Assembly (NCBI GenBank): GCA_022836615.1
Contig: MU405211.1
Span: 248,001 to 312,000 of the forward strand
Length of the DNA: 64,000 nt
From: Annulohypoxylon bovei var. microspora
Lineage: Eukaryota; Ascomycota; Sordariomycetes; Xylariales; Hypoxylaceae
Direction: 5' to 3'
Below the pieces are notes generated by a model that had not been told where the DNA came from, ran no database searches, and worked only from the letters and a program-made list of their open reading frames with translations. This document shows positions 13,669-25,944 of the stretch, one piece after another (the stretch's first letter is position 1; every line of letters begins with the position of its first letter). Both the position numbers and the translations under genes were made by a program.

Positions 13669-13841
13669 AAGTGCCCCATATGCTAATGCTACTGTATTGG
13701 ACTGTGCGTAGAACTATTATCCCTTACTTGCCCATATAGATAACTGACATGTGCTATAGCTAGCAATGCATGCCAGTTGTGTAACGCAGGGGATAGTTCT
13801 GTGCACAGTCCAATACGGTAGCATTAGCACATGGGACACTT
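13669..13841. mobile_element. foldback MITE, ~173 bp
   Basis: The two ends are near-perfect inverted repeats of about 50 bp. The left arm begins AAGTGCCCCATATGCTAATG and the reverse complement of the right end begins AAGTGTCCCATGTGCTAATG; the match continues through TATTGGACTGTGC and AGAACTAT. The centre is itself partly palindromic (AACTGACATG near 13742 against AACTGGCATG read from the other strand), so the whole element could fold as one hairpin. Weaker symmetry may extend outward to about 13651 and 13855. There is no coding capacity. I could not identify a clear target-site duplication, so the superfamily is unresolved. Confidence 0.75.
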
Positions 13842-14562
13842 GATCTAATTCCATTTGTATGGTGTAAGGTCTAAGGGGTTTTCGCAATTATATTTTGATA
13901 GCTCATAATAATTCATAACTTTAACTGCTTACTAGTCTAGGTAATAAACCAGTGTCGACCCGAATGTAAAAACCTATAGGAGATGGAGTCGAAACCGCTT
14001 ATTAAGATTGTTAAGACAACTTCATGTCGTTTACAGTTGTAAGATTCAACTATCGAGTCAATGCGTACCTAGGTACGTAGGTAATCGAGGCTCGGTCTTT
14101 TTATGGCCCTCATATCTCGGTGTTCAAGTTTTACGAAGCTGAATATCTTAGGTGACCAAGTTATCTCACATTATCCAAAGCCACCAAATCCCAAAATCCA
14201 CCGATAGATTTTCGATGTGTATGAATACACACGTAAACCGGACCTCGCCGGCTCTATCGGGTCTATCTAGCGCTTATTTAGTGGAGCTCCGCGCTCGATG
14301 GCACCGTAAATCGGCCGGTTGTTTGCAATTATGGGGCTTAATAACCTTCTAGCGGCCGAGCCAAAAGCCAAATGTTGCTCAACAGAGACACCAATAAGCC
14401 CATGGATTTCTGAAGGGATGTTATAATTTGTATTGGTAATGTTTATTCTCAAAGACTATAAATTGTGAGAGGCGCCGGCGAGTTCGTCTGGAATTTAGTT
14501 CTGTTAAATACTAGAGTTTGAGCTACCCCTCCAACTTTATTGTATTTACCATTGCGGCAAAT

Positions 14563-15887
14563 ATGACAAACGCAATGGCGCTCCCCACGGATCTCTCATT
14601 TGGCCTGCTCGGACTACGACTGAGCATATCTAGAACTGTTGTCTTAACCGCCACTGTAGCTACTACGGCATGGCTCTCGGTCAAGTTCATCCTTCGACAT
14701 AGGACAAAGGAGCTTTTTGTGCCATCGCCAAGCACGACGGTCCTCCCGGGACTCAAGGGGCAAGAGGCTGCAGATCTGCCGTATTCCCTTAATGCTCTAC
14801 CTGGAGGCCGAGATGTGATTACTCCATACGGATCGATACGTGTTTATGAGTGGGGCCCCGAAGGAGGAGAGAGGGTCCTCTTTGTTCACGGTATAAGCAC
14901 ACCGGTGGTGGCTCTCGGGGACCTTGGGCATGAATTTGCTGACATGGGCTATCGAGTCATGCTTTTTGGTAATTTACACCCTGAAGATATTATTTTTTAG
15001 AAATAAACATGGAAAAGGAGGGTTCAATTAATTTTCTTACAGATCTCTTCGGTCGTGGATATTCGGACGCACCTAAAGATCTTGATTACGATGCGCGGCT
15101 CTATGTGACCCAGTTCTTGCTGGTCCTTGCCTCGTCAAAATTACCATGGACAACGTTTCACCTTGTAGGTTATTCTCTTGGTGGTGGTCTTAGCGTCTCT
15201 TTTACGAGATATTTCCCGCATCTAGTCAGCTCTCTCACCTTGGTGGCGAGCGGCGGCCTAATTAGACCATACCACGTTGGCTGGAAGAGCCATCTGCTAT
15301 ATAGTACAAGACTCCTGCCCGATTTCATTGTAAGAATGCTGGTTCGGCGGAGAATACGGCCTAGACATGAGCAACTACCCCTGGCCGCGGGTGGTGCCGA
15401 TATCATGTCCGCCGAGACCAAGAAACACCATCCAGATGGGGACGGCGATGCTAACGGCGGTGATGGATTTGACACTGCAGCAATTTCAAAGTTTCGGCCA
15501 GATGTTACCGTAGCCTCGGTTGTGAGATGGCAGGTCGATCATCACGAGGGGTTTCTGACGGCATTTTTAAGCACAATAAGGAATGCCCCTATCTATGCGC
15601 CACAAGACGACTGGAAAGAATTAGCTATGATTCTTGAGACGAGAAGACAGATTGGTCGTAAGAAGGAAACAGCGTCTGTTTCGGGGATTCATGCTGGAAA
15701 AGTCTTCATGGTACTCGGAGAAGATGACCCAGTTATTGTTAAAGGGGAGATAATTGAAGATGCAGTGCAGGTGCTAGGGCCCGCAGGAGTTGAATTTGCA
15801 GTTCTACCTGGTGGTCACGAGCTACCTTTTACAATGAGTTCTAGCGTTGCGAGTGCGATACAGGGCTTTTGGAATAAATATGAATAG
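14563..15887 (+). CDS. alpha/beta hydrolase with N-terminal membrane anchor
   Basis: Two exons, 14563-14968 and 15043-15887, are joined in phase 1 across a 74-bp intron (donor GTAATT, acceptor TTACAG), giving 416 aa. The join restores YRVMLFDLFGRGYSD, the strand-loop region typical of the fold. The nucleophile elbow is GYSLGG, with Ser at about residue 180. A later LGEDDPVI supplies the likely acid and GGHELPF the likely catalytic His. A hydrophobic segment near residues 25-45 (RTVVLTATVATTAWL) suggests a membrane anchor. The first in-frame ATG is at 14563. The family includes esterases, lipases and epoxide hydrolases, and nothing here fixes the substrate. A Gly/Asp-rich insert (DGDGDANGGDG) lies in the cap region. 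Confidence 0.85.
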
Positions 15888-17664
15888 TCTGACATAAATA
15901 GGGGGGTAGACATTGGGATATGACACGTCGGACTTGGGTGAGAAATTACTTCAAATAGATTACCTATTTTCTTGTATGTTAGCTCATAATGAAGATATGA
16001 TAACTACCCATCTACGTAAACTAAACTTACTTATCTATTTTATTAAATTGTAAAGTCACAAGGTGACCTTTCGAATATAGTAGCGAGAGCTAACTTAAGC
16101 TGGGTCTTCACGGGACTCGCTATACGTGTTGTTAGCGTAGCAACTCCAACTTCTTTCTTTCCAAACTACATATTATAATGCAGATGCAGACAGACGTGTA
16201 AATGCATACTAATAAGCACGGCTGCACCATCCCTGGCGAATGGTGTCTCTTTGAGAGGGGTAAAGGTGCGAGTCATGCTTCGTTCGTGATGCCCGCAGAA
16301 CCCAACTATTTGCATATACCCAATTATATTCGTGGTACTCTTCTGTCGTAAGACAATAGACGAGTCCGATAGTTGGTTATTACTTCATGCATAGCTCCGA
16401 ATAGGTAAAACCGTCGTCGAAGAGCAGTAGGCTAGAGTCTAGAGATCGTGTGCCTTGTGTAGTACATACTGTAATGCATTCACCTCACGTGATGGCGTTT
16501 GACCAACGTTATAGTTGCCGGAGGCATCTCATCTACGAGAAAACGAAAGCGTGCCGTAGAATATGGTGCTACGGACACCTTCACATGTTGTGTGTGAGAC
16601 GACCCACTCCCCTTTATAGAATCGCCAAGTTTCTGCGCCCCAGCTATTCAGTAGGAGGTTAGGTGAATTGAGCCAGGGCTCAATATAGTACGATGTCCTG
16701 CATAGAAGACAGAACTTCTGGCAGTCGGAGCAAACGTGATTTGTTCATCGAGATGCGGATTCGCCGACGGTTTGCTCGGGGGAATGCCAAGTTCGTTGGC
16801 GTCGGCTTTCAGACCATACACTACCAATCGTATCGCATCCCAGTTTGTGGGTGGTGTGGATATGAACTATGGTAGCGTGCATACCGCTGCGACGCTACGC
16901 CTTGGGTGCAGCCGTGTAGTCCGAAAGCAAATCTGGGGATGGCTTACTGATACTTGTTACCCACATGGCCCTATCATACGGATCGTATGCGTCGACCCCA
17001 AGGATGCGCCGCCTTGGCTCCGTCTCGACCACGACAGACTCCTTCGAAGGGCTGCATGGCGCTGAGATGGACGATGCTAGATCGACACACATCTTTTCGA
17101 AACACAGTAACGGCAGGAGCATTAGGTGGGGGTTTTCTTAAACGGCGAAGCATAATATGTGTGACACGTTGCTATGTCTATCTCTTCGCATATTTTCACT
17201 AATATGAGTTTTTGAATATTGGACTTGGTTGTGGATGAGCTAAGAGAAGTGATGACGACCATTAGTAGATCGAATGTTTGCAGATCGGATGATGAATGCA
17301 AGTCGATTAACAAATGCAAAGGCGATTGGATAGTAGAGTTATATCTGCAATGAAACACAGCACAGCCATTTCTATGAGTATGTTGTTGTGTATGAAATAA
17401 GCCCGGAGAGTAGCCCGATGAGAGTATCGAAGATCAGCAGTTTGATGTATGTTCTAAGTCAATGTGTACCTCAAAAGGTGGGTATACGTAGTTGAACCGA
17501 AGTCGAAAGGAATTCGAAGGTTCATCTTAATACAACGTAGTAGAGTATATCTTACCTAATTCGATCAAGAAGCTTTCTCAGGGACCATGTGATGTAAGTC
17601 TAATTCCTTAGTGTAAGGGAAATTACATCAAAAGGCTGTGTCAGATAGAAAGTATCTGGGCGAT
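15888..17664. other. intergenic, no gene recognised
   Basis: Short frames such as those near 16450-17120 show no recognisable domain. The stretch ends at the target-site duplication of the Mutator-like element. Confidence 0.45.
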
Positions 17665-18540
17665 GTCGATGGACAGTAACTTTAAGGAAACAGGTGCCGT
17701 TTTTTAGATAAACAGGTGAACCCACTTTTCCCCACATACTATTGGCTACAACATGAAAACCCTTGAAAACCCCACAATACTTAGGTACATTGATAAAACC
17801 ACCTTAAGTGGCAAGGAAGTGAGCCATGTGCGAAACAGTGTCATTAATACTGTAAAGCACTGTACATTTTTATATCCCCTCATTACTTAATCACTACTTT
17901 TTGCCAGCTAAAACACGTACTAACTACTTAAATGGGTGACACCAGGGATCAGCCTTCATACAGTGTTAGACACTGTCTCTCGCACATGGCCCACTGCCCT
18001 TTTGAATGGTGGCATTGAAAGGTACCACGTGACCATCTGTGGCCCAGGCTTTTCCACAGAAATATTCAAATAACTTTTGAGATATATGACTTATGATAAA
18101 AAGAAGTATATCATTACAAAGCTCTCAATCTAACGGATTGAATGATATAAATTCTATTTGAATGCATCAGCTCCTTCGAAGAGCTATGCTGTTTAAAGTC
18201 ACGGCGCTGTATCTCTTGGCGGTGTCACGTGACACCCCTACAAGCGAACATACCTATTTACTTATTAATAATTCAGTATTTTACAACGTAAATCGCGTGA
18301 TATATAAGTAATTATATAATGAAAGCGAGAATGATTACCTAATTATTTTAATTAAATATTACAAGATTATTTTTTTAAATAAAGGTTATTTAAGCTTAAG
18401 ATATATGTGTATGTATGGTGTGTGTAAAGCGCAATTGGAAACTGCGACTTACGCGCTTTTAATTGGTTGAAATGTAAAAGTGGGTTCACCTGTTTATCTA
18501 AAAAACGGCACCTGTTTCCTTAAAGTTACTGGTCGATGGA
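17665..18540. mobile_element. non-autonomous Mutator-like element with 9-bp TSD
   Basis: The element itself is 17674-18531 (858 bp). Its ends are perfect inverted repeats of 56 bp: 17674-17729 starts CAGTAACTTTAAGGAAACAG, and 18476-18531 is its exact reverse complement. It is flanked by the perfect direct 9-bp duplication GTCGATGGA at 17665-17673 and 18532-18540. Long TIRs with a 9-bp duplication are the hallmark of Mutator-like elements (for example fungal Hop relatives). The interior is AT-rich and has no transposase, so the copy would depend on an enzyme encoded elsewhere. The perfect TIRs and TSD suggest recent insertion. Confidence 0.9.
17823..17990. repeat. inner inverted repeat inside the Mutator-like element
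   Basis: 17823-17854 (GCCATGTGCGA then AACAGTGTC) is the imperfect reverse complement of 17959-17990 (CAGTGTTAGACACTGTC then CGCACATGGC), about 27 of 32 positions allowing small gaps. It may be a small nested MITE or a second pair of enzyme-binding sites. No duplication was resolved. Confidence 0.6.
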
Positions 18541-19852
18541 GGTTTGTTAAAGGCTGAGAGCCAGTAGGGGTCCCCCCTTCTGCCCCTTTTACCCCGCAAT
18601 TCCTTTAAGTTCTGGATTGCGGGTGACGTAGTGTCCACTAAACGAGCAAGTTGGTGTGTAGAACATCTGATCTGTTAGTGTTATCGACAATTTAATACCT
18701 ACGGGACAGCGAAATTCTTATCAAGTCTTACCAAATGTCCCTAGTTCTCTTTGTAGTAGCTCGGAGCTACGTCCTAGACATGCGTGGTTTACCCATGTAG
18801 AAGTATGCACTAGCGTAAAGTAGCTGCAGCTAGTTGACCAGTAAGCTGTCGAGTTGTGTCTTCCCTTCGTGGACTAGCAATGTCGATCTTTGAGACCCAG
18901 TCGTAACACTTACCAAGAATCTGTCTGACTGGGCAATATGAGCAATCGCATGCTACTGTGTACAATATCCATATCAATCCATATGAATCCATCCTTGCCG
19001 GTCCCATATTAATCCTACCATATCTGAGATTCTCACAAACAGCCCTCTCATTCAATTCGCCTTCTTCATATTAAATATTTCCATACTTTCAACAAACAAC
19101 CAACCTATCCGACCAACTCCCAAACCCAAAGTTCATGATCAAGCCAAACCAATCCCCCTACTTCAAAGCTTTGTTTCCGTTTTGTTTCTACTTCCGGACA
19201 CAGCATTAAACCGCCTTTATATCCAGTTCAACCATCGGAGCCGACTCCAACTAGAAGCCTGAATCTACCCCGCTTGATACAGTCCGAGTCATTCGATACT
19301 ACACAGCACTGAGGCCATCATCGTCACTTTCAAATTACACCACACAAACGATTGGACCTGAGCTGTCTCTCCTGATAGCGTACACCGGTCTCTTATCGCG
19401 TCAAAGGAAAAAGCGGCTGATCGCATTGTCATTGTCACATTTACCTACCAACCAACCACACTTGACTATTTCCTGACTATTCACCCTCGTCACTCCTTGT
19501 CACTTTCGACCCGTCTCCCGTCTACGCTACTGGTGCCATTATCCACAAAGGAACATCTTATCTTGTCTCATTCCTTTGGTTTTCTCGTCTTATTCTTCTA
19601 TCTTCTTCCGATCTCGACCCAGTTGTCTGACTAAATTAATCATCCCACGAAGCAAGCGAGGGGTTTCACCTTTGCTACTTCAACAACACCACATCATACC
19701 ACCCTTGTGGGTTGAAACACGCGCTGCACGAATCTACATCGTGCCATCGAGTCGACCACATAAAAGCGAACATAATCTCTACATAAACCGACAGGATCTC
19801 CTTCTTTGTCTACCATTCAATCATTAGCTCTGTAACCTCTACAACTATCAAT
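18541..19852. promoter_or_regulatory. upstream region / long 5' UTR of the 19853 gene
   Basis: From about 19070 the plus strand becomes strongly C/T-rich and purine-poor with many ACCAACC and CTTCT runs, as in long leaders of Sordariomycete genes; there is no good ORF. An intron in the leader is possible. Upstream (18541-19060) nothing is recognised. Confidence 0.4.
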
Positions 19853-20659
19853 ATGTCGAACGATAATCACAACGGACCGCCCAACGACCGCCGTGGCTCT
19901 GTCACATCGGCCGCTTTCTCTAATCTATTCAACCGAAGCAATTCAACCTCGAACGGAAGCAACGGTCGCGAATCTGTCACGTCAATCGCGGCTAGAGATC
20001 AACGCCGACGACTATCTGTTACTACTGTGGGACTTGGCACTTCCCCCAACTCCCAAAACGTTCCGTTCGGAATTCGACGTGGCAGTATCTCTACCAACAA
20101 CTCGGATTCTATTGATGAGAGTGCCGTCGACGATGAAGAATCTGCCAAGGCAGGCCCTACCTCTCCCTTCGCTCGTCGAATGAGTTTCGGTGCCCAGGCC
20201 ATGCGTAATCTACGCACTGGACCGACTAGTCCTGGATCAGCTGGTAGGCATTCCCAAGAGTCGAGACGTACCTCTAATGGACATATGCGTGCTCCACCTA
20301 CCGGTGCTCCGTCCGCCTCAGCTGCTGCGAGACGGGCAAGCACCTCTCAGGCAAGCCACACATATTCTTACAGAACTCCTTCTGACAAGTTTTCTGCTCG
20401 GGCAGATAACGCCTACAACTGGTCCGAGCAGCTTAGATCCCGCGCCGAGAGCAGCGTTCAAGGTCATCGACCGTCCTTTGGAGCCGGTAGGTATGGCTCC
20501 CCACCACGCGGCAACGGCCAACACGATCGCGCCAAGTCCGTTTCCGAAATGCCGGCTCCGCCTCAGCAGGCTGCTGCTGTTAAGCCCAAGCAACCAGAGA
20601 GACCGAAGCCTGACCATATGCAAGAACGCATCCTCAAGGGCGATTTCTATATGGACTGA
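19853..20659 (+). CDS. conserved low-complexity protein ending LKGDFYMD
   Basis: This is a single-exon gene of 268 aa with a good start context (ATCAATATG). The protein is rich in Ser, Arg, Asn and Pro, with repeated short motifs of the type RRxS (RRGS, RRLS, RRMS, RRAS) and SP sites that look like kinase or 14-3-3 targets. No folded domain is evident except an ordered-looking C-terminus, ERILKGDFYMD, which I recognise only as a conserved ending of small ascomycete proteins of unknown role. Start, length and codon use look like a real, expressed gene. No function is proposed. Confidence 0.75.
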   Translation: MSNDNHNGPPNDRRGSVTSAAFSNLFNRSNSTSNGSNGRESVTSIAARDQRRRLSVTTVGLGTSPNSQNVPFGIRRGSISTNNSDSIDESAVDDEESAKAGPTSPFARRMSFGAQAMRNLRTGPTSPGSAGRHSQESRRTSNGHMRAPPTGAPSASAAARRASTSQASHTYSYRTPSDKFSARADNAYNWSEQLRSRAESSVQGHRPSFGAGRYGSPPRGNGQHDRAKSVSEMPAPPQQAAAVKPKQPERPKPDHMQERILKGDFYMD

Positions 20660-22072
20660 TCACACCTGACGTGTGTAAAAGGGAATACAAACACCGACAT
20701 GTCCAAATGAATTAGGACGGTGCCAACTCCTGAATCACCTAATACAAGCTTATGCTTACTCATAAGGCCGGTGCCATATGCTCTTATCTCATGTATTTCC
20801 TTTGCACTACGTCCCTTCAACTGACGTCATTCGTTTCGACGACTTCTTTTTATGGCGTTGAGACGGGGAAGTGCGGAGGACGAACGGGTAAATTGTTTTT
20901 GCAAAACATTGCTAGGCTGAAATGAGAGATGAACAGTGTCGCTTCTGGGGATGACGTGATAATTCGGGGAATTAGAGATGCTTGGCCCGGGAGAGATCAA
21001 CTTTGCTGAATGGCCTCGCTTGATTTTTGGAGCCTAAAATAGGCAATGTTTGGCGTCAAGGTGGATTTGAGTTGTACTAGTGATTATCAAAGCGCTGCCG
21101 AGCTGCGTTTGTATGATATGACGTCGGATCAGGGCGGTCTTTTTCTTCTTGGGGAGCATCGGAAATAAGGTTAACAAGTCTTACGATCATCGCACATGTA
21201 CTCGGAGATCACCAAAACAACGGGAGCATCTGATATAGGGCGTTGTAAAAAAATCACTGTAGCCTACAATTGTAAGATCTAGTTGAGCTAGCTTATCAGA
21301 CTGAGAATCATGAAGCACATCACAATTTAACATGACATCAATTGAGACACATGCAACGTAAGTTATTAGCAATCGTGATTGGGATTTCTTGTTCCAACAA
21401 AACGGATGGGTAGAACATCATTGATCGATCGTTCATATACGTCCATCCACATTTCATTACGGCACTTAACTCCGTGTTTCCTTTCCCCCCCCCCCAAAAT
21501 AACTGGCCTTGAAGCCGACACACATTCCATTACGCCCCTTCGCCAATATACTCCCGTCGCGTGCTCGTGTATCTGGTATAGCTGAGCGCGATTCTACTTC
21601 CAATTCCGGACCTTACGCCTCGAGGTTACGCGCCTAGCAAGAAAGTAAACCTGGGCAAATGGGTGTGTAGGTAGGTAGGAGAGGTAGGACTAGCGAGTGA
21701 GAGAGCAGGTAGATAAGGAACAGTCCTAGTCCTATCTTAAGTTGAGTGAAGGCGATAGGAAAGATAAGTGAGCCGTAGACAGACGTCGAGACACGCCGTT
21801 TCAGCGTATATATATCCCGTCCATCCTCCCAATTTTCTCCCCTCGTTCGCATCATGTCCTATCCTCCGGTGTGTGTAGCGTACATTTCGAATAGCGAAGT
21901 GTGAATCCGAATAACGAACGTAGGCGAGTAGTCTGTTTATAATAGTACAATTCCATCAACTCCGGCAAAAAGGTCCTCGAGAGCACGGCGCATTACAACG
22001 CCCTAGTACGATAGTGCAAGTAGCATATCTTTACCACCCCTCGTGCCTCGTAGCCGGACATTTTGTGATATC
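20660..22072. other. intergenic between convergent genes
   Basis: This 1.4-kb stretch holds the 3' flanks of two convergent genes. It includes an 11-base C run at 21485-21495 and TAGGTAGG motifs near 21670. No gene is recognised. Confidence 0.5.
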
Positions 22073-24871
22073 CTAAAACGGAAAGAAGTTCCTATTAGGA
22101 TCGGCCTGCGGGCCTTGGGCTTGGGGCGTAGCGAAGCCCTCGGCGGGGATAGGGCCAAGCATATCGTTCTGCATCATATAGCGCATAGTGTCCTCGTATG
22201 AGGCCGGGTCGCCGGGACTGCCGCCTCCAAATCCCGTTAGTGTGAGGCCCATGGCCTGCTCGAAGCCGTCGCCTAGGCTGCCATAGTCGAAGTCCGTAGT
22301 TGCGAATGAGCCCGCCATCCACGGCACAAACGACTGCTCCGGCCCCGGCATCTCTCCTCCCCTAGGCGCGGCTGCCCCGCTGCCACCAGTCGGGTCGTAC
22401 ATGAACGGTTGAGTCGGCTGCGGTACCGATCGTAGCCACCCCGTGCTCGTCTGGTACAATTGCTGGGTGTTAGCGTCCGGGCCCGGGTTCTGGCCGTTAC
22501 CGCGCGATGGACCGTTTCCGGTCGCTATTTCGGATAGCAACTGGAGTGGCGTGTTTGCCGGACCAGGATTATTCGACTGCGACTGGTGTTGCTGCTGCGA
22601 CGGATGCTGTGACATACCCGGCTCGTTTGCGGGCATCCCCCCCCTCAGGTCCTGGGTGGTCGTCGAGGCAGATTCTTCATCACCCTGACCCTTGCTGTGG
22701 GTCTGCCCTTGCTTAAAAAACCAACTGCGCAACATTGCGAGCACGAGGAGAAATTTGCTGGCTGGACGCGACTTGTCCGACGCGGCGACCTCGCGGAACT
22801 TCTCGAGCAGTTTCTCGAGGTATTCCGCCACTTTCATGTTATCCTTGTTGATAACCTTTCCCAGTTCCGAATTTGAATTGCTGGCGCTGAAATACATCTT
22901 AATCAAGACGACGACGGCATAAGCAACCCGAACGAAACTAAAAATCGGAACGCAGCGGATACTATGGACATCCATTAATAGGAATGTCTCAAAGATGCCA
23001 TCGATGGCAGTAAGACACGACGACAGAGCACTGATGTGCGACGGCGTTAATGAGTCGTCTAAACCAGGAATAGGTTCCCGGAGAGAATCGGCATTACAGG
23101 GGGGTCGGTAATCCTCGGGGTTTTTATCGACATGGAGTGCGATCTCATGCATATATAGATTCAACACGTGGAAGCCAAGAATAAGAGAAGCTACTGAGAG
23201 TTAGTTGACACGACAAAGGTGGGGAAATGGTTACCTAGACATACGTCTCTTATCTGATTTAGGGATAGATTCGCTATATTTAGCAAGATCTCGTTCGAAT
23301 CCCCTCAGAGCATACTGCACTTTCTGTTCCGATACGTTGACGAATACGCTCGGATCATCCATCGAGAACTGGATTCCAACATCTTCGGCAAGTCGATGTG
23401 TCCAGACAAGGTGGCACAGATACCTGTCGGTAGGCGCGGCATGTGGGGAAGACTCTAAGATATCCATACACTCAGTCATAAAGGGCTGCCATCTAATCAA
23501 GTTCGGGCGATGCAAGGCCATTGACACGTTAGATGCCAAAAAGTATACAGATAGCCAGGTCCGTCGTGCTTCAACCGACATAGGATCAGGAAGAGGTTGC
23601 TTCCTGAACGGATGATCGCGCCAAGTATAAGGCACAAGTCGTGTCTTCGGATTATGCTTCTTTCTGCCCAGACCAATATCGATGGACATAACAGCTGCCA
23701 AGTGAACGAATTGGTAAAACTTGAGCTCCTCGAAATGCTCGGGAGGATAGTACCAGATAACGCTAATCAAAAGCGACTGGATTAACTCCAATGATTTCCT
23801 ACCGGAGACGATAATATGGTCGGCAAATATTAGCATGATTTCGCGTACGAGTTGGCGTTGGAGCTTAGGGCTTTCGGAAGATGCAGCTGCCATAATAGAG
23901 AGGAATAGGATCGGCTTCGCCTTTCGAACTTCGATAGCAGTTGTGCCTTCAGGGAAAACGACAGCCGGTAAATGCGGTACCATATCCTCAGTAAATCGAG
24001 CGAAGTAAGCAGCAGCTTCGCTCATGGTAATTATTCCACGATCGATTACATCTGGTTCTTGTTCGGGGCTTGAACTGGACTTAGGCGGTGCCGGCGCCTC
24101 GCTGGTAACGATGGGCGAACCCTCGCCGGAATCGGTGAATTTGCGCTTCTGACCAGCCATGGTATTTGGTGTCGCAAATGAAGAACGTTTCTCTGGCTCA
24201 GGCGCAGATTGAGGTTGATGATCTCGAGATGGCGGAGCACCCCAATCTCTTGCGGTAGAAGCATGATCATATCCGTATGTCGGATCTTCCGTTGGGGGTG
24301 GATGGGAAGAATTGCCAGGTCCTCCACGGCTCGCATGTAAGCTTGCAGTCAAAGCGTCTATCTTCTTTTCCAATTCCGCAACGCGGCTATCCGTCTTCTT
24401 TTGTCTCTTTCTTGTAGGTTGTGTCACAACGCAATTCCGTCCAGCCTTTGCACACCTTTTACATGGCCCATCGAGGTTTCCTGGATCAGGTTCACATTTC
24501 ACCTTTAATCCGCGACAAGCTTCGCAAGCTCGTGGTCGCTTAGGGTCATTTGGATCTTGAGGCGTGTTGCCTGGACCATTCGGAGTATCGCTGTTGACGG
24601 AGTGTGGATGATGGCCATTGGGAGTATGAGGAGTATAGCCACCAGTAGAAGCTCCAGGTGATGGACCGGTCGATTGAGCTTGAAGTTGCTGTTGGAGAGG
24701 TGAGTCGGGAAGATCTGTCGGTTGTTGCTGTTGTTGCTGTTGTTGTTGTGATGAGGCGTGAATTCCTGCGACAGCGATTTGTTGTTGTGGAGGCGGATTT
24801 GTCGGACCATTGACGACAATTGAATCTTCGCCAGCATCACGAAGTCGTGGATCAAGGGAAGCTGGATCCAT
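22073..24871 (-). CDS. Zn2Cys6 transcription factor
   Basis: Two exons on the minus strand, 24871-23245 and 23193-22073, are joined in phase 1 across a 51-bp intron (donor GTATGT, branch CTAAC, acceptor CTCAG), giving 915 aa. The binuclear zinc cluster has six cysteines at about residues 116, 119, 126, 137, 140 and 147, with the spacing C-x2-C-x6-C-x10-C-x2-C-x6-C. A basic stretch (TRKRQKK) and a short coiled coil (ELEKKIDALTASL) follow and fit a dimeric DNA-binding factor. The N-terminus is poly-Gln and Pro-rich. The middle, with many hydrophobic helices, resembles the fungal-specific regulatory domain, and the C-terminus is Gln/Asn/Gly/Pro-rich and probably activating. The alternative donor GTAACC eight bases downstream would break the frame, so GTATGT is preferred. 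Targets are unknown. Confidence 0.88.
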
Positions 24872-25944
24872 CTCGACTTTTTTTTATCTTTTCCCCTCTA
24901 AAAAAGATCGAGATGGGCCGCTTACCTACGTACTAGACTAACTGTTAGAGGCTTACACGTACAATGTCGCGGTTGAAGGTGACCGATTTGCGGTTGTAAC
25001 GGTCAAGATAAAACCCGGCAGCCGATCATAAGAGTTGGGTGGGAATTTGTTTCGATGGTAGCAGGTGGCTGGACCTTCAATCCGAGCAGTCGGAGCAAGG
25101 GCCCAAAAATGTCTTGTCAGCTGCTTCTAGTCAGGTACTTGCCTGGCAGCCTGCGTGTAACGAATAGTAAGAAATGGGGCAAGCCCGTAATCTCCACTTT
25201 ATTTGGTGTAACGGACGTCAGCAATCACTTCCCCCAAAATAGCCCGATAATTTTCCGAACTTCTCCCCTGTCTGATTTGTTACAGGAACATTGATCCCTC
25301 TGAATCCAATGACAGATGACTCAACGTTAGATGAGGCTTGAGACACGGTGAAAGGTTTTCTGTAGGAATTGACTTCAATCCGGTACTAGGTAGGTACTTG
25401 TATCACTATAGTTGAAGCCCCTTGCGTTTCAAGAAAGTATTTTCATGATCAAGGAAATTCTGTAACACGATGAAATCAACTTTCAAGAATTGTGGCAACA
25501 GTTCAATACATGATTCCTCTACTCTTTCATCGACCGTCCTTGCCACTTTACGCATCTAGGTACAAAAGACGTACCGATACGGGTAGAAGGTACTAGTTAC
25601 CTGTATATATGGAATTACCGCAATTGCTTTGTGAATGGAGGCTAGGGGCAATCAGGTAATGTTCTCAAGGCAACATCCTCCTTCCTCATATTACTCGGCT
25701 TAGATCTCCAGGCAAAATATCGCAATTGGCAACCGCAAACATCAACTCATGAGTTAATGAAAGTTTAAACCCAATTATGTAAATCCATAGGTACCTAGTT
25801 ATTCGTATTTCGGAAAATAAATACTTCATCGAACAAATACTATTCGCCATCATGTTATTGTAGTAGACCCCGCTAAATATCAATAAGGAGTCGACGACAT
25901 ATCTATGTTATCCAAATAGTTAGCACTTACCCAATTGTAGTAGA
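24872..25944. promoter_or_regulatory. divergent intergenic region
   Basis: This ~1.07 kb lies between two divergently transcribed genes (the Zn2Cys6 factor and the Zip2-like gene) and must hold both promoters. No specific site can be assigned, and no coding frame is supported. Confidence 0.45.

Larger units (their letters stand above)
11328..14562. other. intergenic, AT-rich, holds a MITE and a telomere-like repeat
   Basis: No gene is supported in this 3.2 kb. It contains an interstitial telomere-like run at 12364-12381 and a foldback MITE at 13669-13841 (both listed separately). The rest is AT-rich with isolated TACCTACC/TAGGTA motifs. Confidence 0.5.

Noticed and set aside
23285..23305. 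tRNA B-box-like GTTCGAATCC
   Set aside because: It lies in coding sequence of the Zn2Cys6 gene and no cloverleaf could be drawn around it; other partial matches also failed.
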